Origin: Anaerolineae bacterium
Lineage (GTDB): Bacteria > Chloroflexota > Anaerolineae > JAFGEY01
NCBI GenBank assembly: GCA_016929775.1
Contig: JAFGIE010000069.1
Span: forward strand, 1-50,758
Direction: 5' to 3'
Length of the DNA: 50,758 nucleotides
The translations under genes and the position numbers were made by a program. A model generated the notes under the pieces. That model was not told the origin of the DNA. It did no database searches and was given only the letters and a program-made list of their open reading frames with translations. Shown here one piece after another: positions 33,703-42,061 of the stretch. Within the stretch, counting starts at the first letter, position 1; each line of letters opens with the position of its first letter.

Positions 33703-34908
33703 ATGCTTTCAAAGAGATTCGGCGTCATCGTTGCCGTCATCGCGCTGTTCTCGCTGCTGCTCAGCGCGTGCCAGGAAAAGCCGGAGGTCGTGGGCGGCTT
33801 TGAGATCCCCGTCACCCAGCGGAACAAGTTCAACGTCGCCATGGTGCTGATTGGCCCACACGACGATGGTGGCTGGAGCCAAGCACACTATGAGGGCCTG
33901 GAGTACGTCCAGGAGAACGTGGACGACGTACACATCGCCTACATCGAGAACGTGCCGGAGGGAGCGGACTCGGAACAGGTCTTCCGAAGCCTTTCGCGCA
34001 AGGGCTTTGACCTGATCTTTGGCACCTCCTTCGGCTACATGGACGCCATGGAGACCGTCGCCGCCGAGTTCCCCGACACAACCTACATCCATACCAGCGG
34101 CTACAAGTCGAACATGGAGAACTTTGGCAACCTCTTCGGCGCTATGGAGGACATGAAGTACCTGGCGGGCATGCTCGCGGGTTCGCGCGCCAAGCTCGAC
34201 GGCAACCCCAGGCTGGGCTACATGGCGACGTTCCCGATCCCGGAGGAGATCCGGCTGGGCAACGCGATCGCCCTCGGCATGAAGGCCACTTGCCCCGAGT
34301 GCACGCTTGACGTGCGCTGGATCAACACCTGGCACGACCCGACCATCGAAAAGCAAGCCGCCGCCTCCCTCTTTGATGCCGGTGCGCAGGTCGTCTTTAC
34401 CGGCGCTGATACCCCCGCTGTCGCCGACGTGGCCCAGGAAAAGGGCAAGTGGGGCGTGACCTATGACTGGGCTGGCTCGTGCAAGGTCGATGCCTGCCTG
34501 ACCGCGCCCTACTGGATCTGGGGACCGGTCTACGTCGAGATCACCGAGGGCGTGCGCGACGGCACCTACCAAGTCGGTTGGCACTACTTTGACGCTGACA
34601 CTGGCGGCATGGGGCTCTTTGGGTTCATGGAGGGCGAGTCCATGCAGCCCGGCGTCGCGGACCTCCCGGCTGAGGATGTCCAGCTGGTCAAGGACACCCT
34701 CGCCAGGATGCTCGCCGGTGAGTTCGACCGCTTCGACGTCTTTGCCGGCCCAATCGAGGACAACCAGGGCAACGTGATCGTGCCCGCCGGCGAGAAGATG
34801 GAGCAGAGCGACCTCGACCAGTTCCCGCCTGGTGCTCCAGGCCTCGAGTGCGAGTACTGCATGTACTGGTGGGCCGAGGGCATCACGGCAGAACTGCCAG
34901 AGCAGTAA
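33703..34908 (+). CDS. BMP-family ABC importer substrate-binding lipoprotein
   Basis: 401 residues. The signal peptide ends in LLSAC (Cys23), so it is lipid-anchored. The BMP/Med domain shows FNVAMVLIGPHDDGGWSQAH, YIENVPEGADSEQVFRSL, GFDLIFGTSFGYMDAM, YIHTSGYKSNMENFG and the GAMEDMKYLAGMLAG block. Relatives bind nucleosides (PnrA, BmpA) or other small molecules. A C-terminal Cys pair (ECEYCMYWW) near residues 386-389 is unusual. GGGAGG lies 6-7 nt before ATG 33703. The ATPase and two permease genes follow. Nucleoside uptake is likely but not proven. Confidence 0.9.
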   Translation: MLSKRFGVIVAVIALFSLLLSACQEKPEVVGGFEIPVTQRNKFNVAMVLIGPHDDGGWSQAHYEGLEYVQENVDDVHIAYIENVPEGADSEQVFRSLSRKGFDLIFGTSFGYMDAMETVAAEFPDTTYIHTSGYKSNMENFGNLFGAMEDMKYLAGMLAGSRAKLDGNPRLGYMATFPIPEEIRLGNAIALGMKATCPECTLDVRWINTWHDPTIEKQAAASLFDAGAQVVFTGADTPAVADVAQEKGKWGVTYDWAGSCKVDACLTAPYWIWGPVYVEITEGVRDGTYQVGWHYFDADTGGMGLFGFMEGESMQPGVADLPAEDVQLVKDTLARMLAGEFDRFDVFAGPIEDNQGNVIVPAGEKMEQSDLDQFPPGAPGLECEYCMYWWAEGITAELPEQ

Positions 34909-34932
34909 GCACCCTCGGGCACACGACCCCGA

Positions 34933-34969
34933 CTGGGGGGCTCGGCACAGCGCTCGCCTAGCCCCCCAG
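34933..34969 (+). other. Intercistronic hairpin between binding protein and ATPase genes
   Basis: Perfect 10-bp stem CTGGGGGGCT/AGCCCCCCAG (34933-34942 and 34960-34969), 17-nt loop, no U-tract. Such hairpins after binding-protein genes often protect the upstream mRNA so that more binding protein than transporter is made. Confidence 0.65.
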
Positions 34970-35027
34970 ACATGCGCGCCGTGCCGCGCACAACGGGTCG
35001 ACACGGCGCGCATCCGAAAGGCCACCC

Positions 35028-36575
35028 ATGCAAGATGCATCCCAGCCGGCGCACGCTGTCCAGATGTACGGCATCGTCAAGCGGTTCCCGGGCGTCCTCG
35101 CCGTCGACCATGTCGACCTGGACCTGCGACAGGGCGAGATCCACGCGCTGCTCGGCGAGAACGGGGCGGGCAAGAGCACGCTCATGAACGTGCTCGCCGG
35201 TCTTTACCGGGCGGACGAGGGCCAGATCCTCGTCCACGACCAGAGCGCCGACCTCCGGTCGCCGCGCGACGCGATCGCGCTGGGGATTGGCATGGTGCAC
35301 CAGCACTTTATGCTCGTCCCCTCCCAGTCGGTGACCGAGAACATCCTCCTCGGACTGGACGAGCCCCGGTTCTTCATGCGCCTCTCCCAGTACGACCAGC
35401 AGATCGCCGAGCTGGGAAGACGTTTCGGGCTCCGCGTCGACCCCAGGGCCAAGATCTGGCAGCTCTCCGTGGGCGAGCAGCAGCGTGTCGAGATCCTCAA
35501 GATGCTCTACCGGGGCACGGACGTCCTGATCATGGACGAGCCGACCGCTGTGCTGGCGCCCCAAGAGATCGAGGAGCTCTTTACGACCCTCCATGCCATG
35601 ACCGAGCAAGGCAAGTCGATCATCTTTATCAGCCACAAGCTGCGCGAGGTCATGCAGGTCGCCGATCGCGTCACCGTCCTCCGTAAAGGATGCGTCACCG
35701 CTGCCGGCATCCCCGTCGATCAGACGACCACCGACGAGCTGGCTCGGCTGATGGTTGGTCGCGAGGTCCTGTTCCGCGTCGAAAAGACCGCGTGCGAACC
35801 GGGCGAGGTTGTCCTGTCCGTCGAGGGAGTCTATGCGGACAACGACAAGGGGCTGCCCGCGCTGCGCGACGTCTCCCTCCAAGTGCGTTCGGGCGAGATC
35901 GTGGGCCTAGCCGGGATCGCCGGGAACGGTCAGCGCGAGCTGGCTCAGGTCATCACGGGCCTGCGCTGCCCAACCGCCGGTCGCGTCCTTCTGTTCGACC
36001 GTGAGCTAGACCCCGGCTGCACCCTGACCGCCATCCGTCAGGGCGTGTCCCACGTCCCCGAGGACCGGACAGAGGTCGGCAGCGCGCCCAACCTCAGCCT
36101 GACCGACAACCTGATCATGAAGCACTACCGCAAGCCGCCCATCGCCCAAGGCTGGGCGATCAGCCAGACCGAGGCTCGCGCCTGGGCGACAGACCTCAAG
36201 GACGAATACGAGATCGTTGCGCCCTCGATCGAGACGCCCGCCCGGCTCCTGTCTGGCGGGAACCTGCAGCGCCTGATCCTGGCACGCGAGATCGCCGCCG
36301 GTCCTCGCCTCTTTGTTGCCGTACAGCCTACGCGCGGGCTTGACGTCGGCGCCATCGAGGGCGTGCAGCGCCTCCTCCTCGCCCAGCGGGATGCGGGCGC
36401 TGCGATCTTGCTCATCTCGGAGGAGCTCGACGAGCTGTTTGCGCTGAGTGACTGGATCGCCGTGATCTATGAGGGACGGATCGTCGGCGAACTGAGGGCT
36501 GAGGACCGGCGCACGGTGGGCCTGATGATGACCGGACAGTGGCGACCGGATCACATAGAGAGTGGAGCGTCATGA
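35028..36575 (+). CDS. ABC importer ATPase with two nucleotide-binding domains (sugar/nucleoside type)
   Basis: 515 residues, the size of the fused RbsA/NupA-type ATPases. The first domain has Walker A GENGAGKST (Lys49), signature LSVGEQQRVEI and Walker B VLIMDEPTAVL. In the second the P-loop is degenerate (GIAGNGQRELAQ, no Lys), while signature LLSGGNLQRLILARE and Walker B LFVAVQPTRGLDVG remain, as usual for the family. It drives the two permeases that follow. AAAGG is about 7 nt before ATG 35028. Its stop overlaps the first permease start (ATGA). Confidence 0.95.
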   Translation: MQDASQPAHAVQMYGIVKRFPGVLAVDHVDLDLRQGEIHALLGENGAGKSTLMNVLAGLYRADEGQILVHDQSADLRSPRDAIALGIGMVHQHFMLVPSQSVTENILLGLDEPRFFMRLSQYDQQIAELGRRFGLRVDPRAKIWQLSVGEQQRVEILKMLYRGTDVLIMDEPTAVLAPQEIEELFTTLHAMTEQGKSIIFISHKLREVMQVADRVTVLRKGCVTAAGIPVDQTTTDELARLMVGREVLFRVEKTACEPGEVVLSVEGVYADNDKGLPALRDVSLQVRSGEIVGLAGIAGNGQRELAQVITGLRCPTAGRVLLFDRELDPGCTLTAIRQGVSHVPEDRTEVGSAPNLSLTDNLIMKHYRKPPIAQGWAISQTEARAWATDLKDEYEIVAPSIETPARLLSGGNLQRLILAREIAAGPRLFVAVQPTRGLDVGAIEGVQRLLLAQRDAGAAILLISEELDELFALSDWIAVIYEGRIVGELRAEDRRTVGLMMTGQWRPDHIESGAS

Positions 36576-37699
36576 GCGGAGCCATCGGCAGCAAAGCGCG
36601 TCTCCGCATCCCCTACCGGATCGAGATGGTCCCCCGCCTGAGCGAGGTACCCCGCTGGATGCCGCTCCTGACGTCACTCGGGGCAGTCGTCGTCGCCCTC
36701 GTGATCGGCGGCATCATCCTGGCGGCGGTCGGCGGCAACCCATTCACCACCTACGCCCACATCGCCCGCGCCTCCTTTGGAAGCCTGGGCGTGTTCTCTG
36801 ACACACTCGTCAAGGCTACGCCGCTCTTGCTGATCGGCTTGGCCTGTTCGATCGCCTTTCGCATGCGCCTCTGGAACATCGGCGCCGAAGGGCAGTTCAT
36901 GATCGGCGCCTTTGGCGCCAGCGCCGTCGTCCTTGTCCCGCTCCTCTCTGAACACGCCCCGCGCCCGCTCATGCTCCTGGCGATGATGGTCGCCGGCATC
37001 GCCGCGGGCGCGCTGTGGGGCCTGATCCCGGGCTTTCTCAAGGCCAAACTCAACGTCAACGAGATCATCACCACGCTGATGCTCAACTATATCGCCATCT
37101 CGTGGAACCACTTTTTCATCTTTGCCATCTGGAGCGAGGGCGGCTTTGAGATGAGCAAGGTCTTCCCGCGCAATGCGTGGCTGCCTCGTCTGACGGACTA
37201 TGCGGCGCAATTCCCCATCCTGCGGGGACTGACCACCCACTTTGGCCTGGTATTCGGCCTGCTGGCGGCGGGCCTGATCTGGTTCATCATGTACCGCAGC
37301 CGGTGGGGCTATGAGATCAGGCTGATCGGCGACAACGCGCGCGCTGCCAAGTACGCCGGGATCCCGATCGTGCGCAACACGATCCTGGTCATGATGCTCT
37401 CCGGCGGGCTGGCTGGCCTCGCAGGCATGTCCGAGATCTCGGGCGTGGTTCACCGCTTCCAGGGCACCATCTCACCCGGCTATGGGTTCACCGGCATCAT
37501 CGTGGCTTGGCTTGCCAAGCTCAACCCGCTTGCCGTGATCCTCGTCTCCGTCCTCTTTGGATCGCTGATCCTCGCCGGACGCGAGATCCAGCCCTCTGGC
37601 ATCCCCAAGCTGATCCAGGGCATCATTCTGTTTGCCATCATCGCGAGTGACGTGCTCTTGCGCTACCGCATCCGCATCGTCCGCGTGCAGGAGGCCTGA
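36572..37699 (+). CDS. ABC importer permease 1 (BMP/nucleoside type)
   Basis: 375 residues. ATG 36572 overlaps the ATPase stop by four bases, with GGAG 4 nt upstream. About nine membrane helices; family blocks include TPLLLIGLACSIAFRMRLWNIG, AEGQFMIGAFGA, LKAKLNVNEIITTLMLNYIA, the ATPase-contact region IRLIGDNARAAKYAGIP and GGLAGLAGMSEISG. It is the longer of the two permeases, as in nupP/yufP operons. It forms the membrane channel with permease 2. Confidence 0.93.
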   Translation: MSGAIGSKARLRIPYRIEMVPRLSEVPRWMPLLTSLGAVVVALVIGGIILAAVGGNPFTTYAHIARASFGSLGVFSDTLVKATPLLLIGLACSIAFRMRLWNIGAEGQFMIGAFGASAVVLVPLLSEHAPRPLMLLAMMVAGIAAGALWGLIPGFLKAKLNVNEIITTLMLNYIAISWNHFFIFAIWSEGGFEMSKVFPRNAWLPRLTDYAAQFPILRGLTTHFGLVFGLLAAGLIWFIMYRSRWGYEIRLIGDNARAAKYAGIPIVRNTILVMMLSGGLAGLAGMSEISGVVHRFQGTISPGYGFTGIIVAWLAKLNPLAVILVSVLFGSLILAGREIQPSGIPKLIQGIILFAIIASDVLLRYRIRIVRVQEA

Positions 37700-37700
37700 G

Positions 37701-38666
37701 ATGGATCTGCTGACCGTCCTGCACTCCGGGATCGCCACCGGCACGGTCCTGCTCTTTGCCACCATCGGCGAGATCCTGTGCGAGCGTGCGGGCATCCTCA
37801 ACCTTGGCGTCGAGGGCATGATGCTCATGGGCGCCATGAGTGGCTTTAGCACTGCGGTTGCCACGGGCAACCCGTGGCTTGGCTTGCTGGTCGCGATGTG
37901 CGTTGCCGGGTTGGTCAGCCTGCTCCACGCGTTCGTGTCCATCCACCTCCAAGCCGATCAGGTCGTAAGTGGCCTTTCGCTGACCTTTCTCGGCACGGGG
38001 CTGAGCCTGATCTTCGGGGAGGGCCTAAGCAAGGCGGGCACGATCTCGATGCTGCCCGTCTTTGGCATTCCCCTCCTGGAGCGCATCCCCTACCTGGGTG
38101 AGGTCATGTTCGCTGACCAGAGCATCCTGGTCTACCTGGGCTACCTGCTGATTCCGCTGGTGTGGTTCTATGTCAACCGCACTCGCCCAGGGTTGCACCT
38201 CCGCGCCGTGGGCGAGCATCCCGCCGCTGCCGACGCGCTCGGGATCCAGGTCTACAGGCTGCGCTATCTCTACGTCTTTGCTGGCGGCACGCTCGCCGGA
38301 CTGGCGGGCGCGACGATCAGCCTTGCCGTCTCGCCAGGCTGGTTCAGCGAGATGACCACCTCCGGACAGGGCTGGATCGCCGTCGGTCTCGTCATCTTTG
38401 CCCAGTGGAACCCAGTCCGCGCTGCCGTGGGTTCCTACACCTTTGGGGCACTGCGGAGGCTGATCCTAGACCTCCAAGGACCAACGACTCTACTCGGGCT
38501 GCGCAACCCGTTCTTCTACAACCCCTATCTCGGGTTCTTTTTGCAGATGGTGCCCTATGCCTTTACCATCACGGTCCTGATCGTCGGCTCGCGCGAGGCC
38601 ATGCGCCGCCGCATCGGCGCCCCAGCCGCGCTAGGCGTGCCCTTTGTGCGAGAGGAGCGGGGCTAG
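37701..38666 (+). CDS. ABC importer permease 2 (BMP/nucleoside type)
   Basis: 321 residues. ATG 37701 comes 1 bp after the permease 1 stop, with GGAGG at the end of that gene. Family blocks: TGTVLLFATIGEILCERAGILN, LGVEGMMLMGAMSGF, ADQVVSGLSLTFLGTGLS and the contact loop LRAVGEHPAAADALGIQVYR. About eight helices are likely. It is the usual shorter partner (nupQ/yufQ type). The operon seems to end or pause here; the next gene starts 90 bp later. Confidence 0.93.
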   Translation: MDLLTVLHSGIATGTVLLFATIGEILCERAGILNLGVEGMMLMGAMSGFSTAVATGNPWLGLLVAMCVAGLVSLLHAFVSIHLQADQVVSGLSLTFLGTGLSLIFGEGLSKAGTISMLPVFGIPLLERIPYLGEVMFADQSILVYLGYLLIPLVWFYVNRTRPGLHLRAVGEHPAAADALGIQVYRLRYLYVFAGGTLAGLAGATISLAVSPGWFSEMTTSGQGWIAVGLVIFAQWNPVRAAVGSYTFGALRRLILDLQGPTTLLGLRNPFFYNPYLGFFLQMVPYAFTITVLIVGSREAMRRRIGAPAALGVPFVREERG

Positions 38667-38755
38667 GCGCACCGGCGTCCGCGGCGTGCGGTCGCGAGGA
38701 GCGACAGGTCTTGCTCCGAGCAGTCCCCCCATCGCGGTGTCCCATGGAGGCAGAC

Positions 38756-39883
38756 ATGAAGATCACCATCCTCGGCGCCGGTCGTGTCGGCAGTGCCATC
38801 GCCCGGGACCTCGCTGCGGATCCCACATTCCAGGTCACCGTCGTGGACCGCGACGCAGGAGCCCTCGACCGTGCGTGCTCCCAGGCCCCGCTCCAGCCGC
38901 ACGTGTGCGACCTCGCGTCTGGGTACGCCCTCCGCCAGGCCTTGGCGGAGGCGGATCTCGCCGTCTCGGCAGTGCCGGGACACATGGGCTTTGCCACGCT
39001 GGAACACGTCATCCGCGCGGGCGTCGACGTTGTCGACATCTCTTTCTTTGCCGAGGACCCCTTCCTGCTCGACGCACTGGCGCGCGAACGTGGCGTGACG
39101 GCGGTGGTCGACTGCGGGGTCGCGCCCGGGCTGTGCAACATCCTTGCCGGACACGTGGCCGCGTCGCTCGACACCCTCAGCAGCTACCTCTGCTACGTCG
39201 GGGGGCTGCCACAGGTCCGCCAGTGGCCCTTCGAGTACGCCGCGGTTTTCTCACCGCTTGACGTGATCGAGGAGTACACGCGCCCGGCACGGCTCGTCGA
39301 GAACGGGCAACTCGCCGTCCGCCCCGCGCTCTCGGACCTGGAGCTGATCGACATGCCGGAGATCGGCACACTGGAGGCATTCAACACCGACGGGCTGCGC
39401 ACGCTTTTGCGGACGCTCGACTGCCCCTCCATGCGCGAGAAGACGCTGCGCTACCCGGGTCACGCCGAACGGATGCGCGTCTTTCGCGAGAGCGGCTTCT
39501 TCGATCGGGAGCCTGTCCAGATCGGCGAGCAGGCTGTCCGCCCGATCGACCTGACTGCCCATCTGCTCGCGCGCGCGTGGACGCTTGTCGATCCGCGCGA
39601 CCTGACCGTGCTGCGGGTGGTGATCGGGGGGACACAGGGCGGGCAGCAGCGTACCTACACCTATGACCTCCTCGACCGCTACGATGCCGCCAGCGGCGCC
39701 AGCGCCATGGCGCGCACCACCGGCTACACCTGCGCGATCGTGGCGCGCCAGCTCGCACGTGGCTTGTTTCGGCCCGGCGGCGTCTGCGCGCCGGAAACCC
39801 TCGGGCGCCGGGCGGACTGCTACGAGGACCTGCTGGCAGGCCTTGCCGCGCGCGGCGTCACGCTGAGAGAGACCATCGACTAG
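38756..39883 (+). CDS. Saccharopine dehydrogenase-family oxidoreductase
   Basis: 375 residues. A Rossmann domain opens with ITILGAGRVGSAIARDL (GxGxxG at 7-12); VTVVDRD follows the second strand, and SAVPGHMGFATLEHVIRAGVDVVDISFF and TAVVDCGVAPGLCNILAG are family marks. This group includes saccharopine dehydrogenases and lysine 6-dehydrogenase, which oxidise or form lysine-linked amines with NAD(P). The length and the VAPG block are closest to the lysine 6-dehydrogenase-like branch. GGAGG lies 5 nt before ATG 38756; ATG 38744 is an alternative. It lies 90 bp behind the importer operon. Substrate not established. Confidence 0.85.
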   Translation: MKITILGAGRVGSAIARDLAADPTFQVTVVDRDAGALDRACSQAPLQPHVCDLASGYALRQALAEADLAVSAVPGHMGFATLEHVIRAGVDVVDISFFAEDPFLLDALARERGVTAVVDCGVAPGLCNILAGHVAASLDTLSSYLCYVGGLPQVRQWPFEYAAVFSPLDVIEEYTRPARLVENGQLAVRPALSDLELIDMPEIGTLEAFNTDGLRTLLRTLDCPSMREKTLRYPGHAERMRVFRESGFFDREPVQIGEQAVRPIDLTAHLLARAWTLVDPRDLTVLRVVIGGTQGGQQRTYTYDLLDRYDAASGASAMARTTGYTCAIVARQLARGLFRPGGVCAPETLGRRADCYEDLLAGLAARGVTLRETID

Positions 39884-39918
39884 CCATCGCGCGCCGCCGC
39901 GGACCCACCAGGTTGGCA

Positions 39919-39952
39919 ATGGCCCTGGGAGCGCGTGCGCCTCCAGGGCCAT
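39919..39952. terminator. Hairpin between convergent genes
   Basis: Perfect stem ATGGCCCTGG/CCAGGGCCAT (39919-39928 and 39943-39952) between two converging genes. No T-run on either side, so an intrinsic terminator is possible but not typical. Confidence 0.5.
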
Positions 39953-39979
39953 GTGTGTCTATCGAGCGAGGGCGACTGG

Positions 39980-41914
39980 CTATCCGCCCAGTTCCTCGGC
40001 GAGACGGCGATAGGCCTCGATCATCCGGCGGTAGTGTCCGGCGCTCCCCTCTTCCAGCCCACCGATGCGGTTGCGCGCCATCCAAAGCGACTGGTGCTCC
40101 GCCAGGATGCACCGCATGTCTTCCGCCAGCGAAGCCGCCTGTGCTGCGAGCGACGCTCTCTGCGCCGCGCTAGCCGACGCCCGGCCCGCCAGGCCGATCT
40201 TGAACATCCCCAGATCGCAAGCGTGAAGCAACAAGCGCGCCGTCTGCTCGTACTCGCGCCGGATCAACGACGCGTCCGCCCCGGTCATACGGGCGCCGGG
40301 AAGGTGAGCCATCGCTGCCTCGATCGCCGCACGTCCTTCGCTGAACAGCTCCGGCGCGACCTCTGCCCAGTCGATCCCCCGGCTACGCGTTGCCTCGACG
40401 GGCGCATAGAGAACTCCCACCAGGTAGTTGGTGTTGTGGATCCGGTTGCCCGTCAGCCGCTCGTAGACCGTGTACACGTTGCCCAGGTCGTACGCCACCT
40501 GGCCCATCGTCCCGGTCCCGTCCTCGAACACCTGCAAGCTCAATGCGGGCGTCCACTCTGCCTCCGCGTTGGCCTCGTACGCCCACGAGACCGCTGCCCC
40601 GTATGCGTACCCGAGGTAGGACACGGGCAGGTACTGCCAGTGCCCATTGTCGCCCCAGTCCGTGTTCAGATAGCCGATCGCCCCGTGCTTGAGCCCATTC
40701 TCGGCGGCGTTCCGCATGTTGCCGATCGCATTGTCCGTCCGCCCGGAGAGCGAGTTCCAGCTTGACGTACCCGGGCACACGTAGAACGGCACGCCCGCCT
40801 TGGCAAACGCACGGCATCGCCCGTCAAAGTCGTGGTCGCGCTCGTAGCCCCATTCCAGCGCGATCGCGTCCTTGGGCAGCTCTGGGATCAGGTCAGGCTC
40901 GTGCAGGATGATGTCGCCCCAAAACTGCATGGTCCGCCCGCGTTCGCGCGCCAGCTCATAGATCTGCAGCAAAAAGTCGAGGTAGACGCGATGCACACCC
41001 CGCGCCTCACACACCTCCTTGCTCCGCCCCTGCCCTAGATCGTGCGTCTCATCGCACCCCACATTGAGCAACTTGCTGCTAAAGTGGGGCAGCAGGTCGT
41101 CGAACATGCTGCGTACCAGGTCGAGGCTAGCGGGATCGGTCGGGTTGAGCGAGAAGGGACCGTCGCTCCGCCCGCCCCACAGCCACTCAAAGCCATCCGG
41201 GCACTCTGCGAGGTGGCTGTACTTGGGATGCTCCAGCCACGGGCGCAGGTGTCCGAACGAGTTCTGGTTCGGGACGAGGTCGATGTGCCGTTCGCGGCAG
41301 TATGCGTCGAGGATCAGGATCTCTTGGCCCGTGATCGGCGACGCGTTGGCCCACACCTCTCGGTGCTCCCGGTAGGCAAACGTGTGCTCGGTGTACAGCT
41401 GCAGTTCGTTGATCTTGAGCCCCGCCAGCCGATCGGTCAGGGACAAGAGCGTCTCCAGCGTCGGCACCTTGGACCGGCTCACGTCGAGCATCACTCCGCG
41501 CGCGGGCAAGTCGGGATAGTCCGTGATGCGCAGGCACGGCATCCTGCCGCCGAACTGCCGCAGCAGCTGGATCAGCGTGCAGACCCCATAGAACGCGCCG
41601 GCGGGATCGTGTCCCACGATCGACACGCGCCCGTCCTCGACCTCGAGCACGTAGCCTTGCGCTTCCTCAGCCCGTTGCGGGTCGATCGAGAGGGTCACCG
41701 CGACCAACGCGGGGTCGCCTACCTCGCCGACCACGACGCTCAACGTGACCCCTGCCTGCGCAGCCGCATCGCGCAGACGAAACGCCGCGCCGCAAAGCGC
41801 GCCTACGTGCTGTGTGTCGATCGCCACCTCTCCCGCCGTCGGCAGCGCGAGCCATCCGGGCAGGTGCTCCACGCACCGGGGCATCGGAACCAACATCAGT
41901 CTTTGCTCATCCAT
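39980..41914 (-). CDS. Glycoside hydrolase family 20 beta-N-acetylhexosaminidase
   Basis: 644 residues. GH20 enzymes remove terminal beta-GlcNAc or beta-GalNAc by substrate-assisted catalysis. An N-terminal alpha/beta domain (to about 125) precedes the barrel, which starts at PARGVMLDVSRSKVP. The catalytic Asp-Glu pair is Asp288-Glu289 in LNVGCDETHDLG. PNQNSFGHLRPWLEHP and YLNTDWGDNGHWQ complete the pocket. There is no signal peptide, so it acts in the cytoplasm. The C-terminal 140 residues are helical and of unknown role. It is divergent from the Gfo/Idh/MocA gene with promoters back to back. Confidence 0.9.
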   Translation of the reverse strand: MDEQRLMLVPMPRCVEHLPGWLALPTAGEVAIDTQHVGALCGAAFRLRDAAAQAGVTLSVVVGEVGDPALVAVTLSIDPQRAEEAQGYVLEVEDGRVSIVGHDPAGAFYGVCTLIQLLRQFGGRMPCLRITDYPDLPARGVMLDVSRSKVPTLETLLSLTDRLAGLKINELQLYTEHTFAYREHREVWANASPITGQEILILDAYCRERHIDLVPNQNSFGHLRPWLEHPKYSHLAECPDGFEWLWGGRSDGPFSLNPTDPASLDLVRSMFDDLLPHFSSKLLNVGCDETHDLGQGRSKEVCEARGVHRVYLDFLLQIYELARERGRTMQFWGDIILHEPDLIPELPKDAIALEWGYERDHDFDGRCRAFAKAGVPFYVCPGTSSWNSLSGRTDNAIGNMRNAAENGLKHGAIGYLNTDWGDNGHWQYLPVSYLGYAYGAAVSWAYEANAEAEWTPALSLQVFEDGTGTMGQVAYDLGNVYTVYERLTGNRIHNTNYLVGVLYAPVEATRSRGIDWAEVAPELFSEGRAAIEAAMAHLPGARMTGADASLIRREYEQTARLLLHACDLGMFKIGLAGRASASAAQRASLAAQAASLAEDMRCILAEHQSLWMARNRIGGLEEGSAGHYRRMIEAYRRLAEELGG

Positions 41915-41967
41915 CGTTTCCTCCCGTCATTGGGCATGTCGATCCCCTATCTTTCCTCACACCAGGC

Positions 41968-41996
41968 ATTATACCCCAAACGCCCCCGCACGGAAA
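41968..41996 (-). promoter_or_regulatory. Promoter of the GH20 gene
   Basis: Minus-strand TTTCCG (41996-41991), 17 bp, perfect TATAAT (41973-41968). Its -35 box directly abuts the -35 box of the divergent promoter. Confidence 0.62.
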
Positions 41997-42025
41997 TTGA
42001 CAGCCCATGGTGGCTGTGGTACACT
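41997..42025 (+). promoter_or_regulatory. Promoter of the Gfo/Idh/MocA gene
   Basis: TTGACA (41997-42002), 17 bp, TACACT (42020-42025), about 37 nt before ATG 42062. Confidence 0.85.
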
Positions 42026-42061
42026 CGACTCCGTCTGTCACACCACCTCCAGGAGAGTGGC

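Noticed and set aside
41042..42061. Long plus-strand frame leading into the Gfo/Idh/MocA gene
   Set aside because: Antisense to GH20 and crossing the divergent promoters; no ribosome site and composition of a shadow frame.
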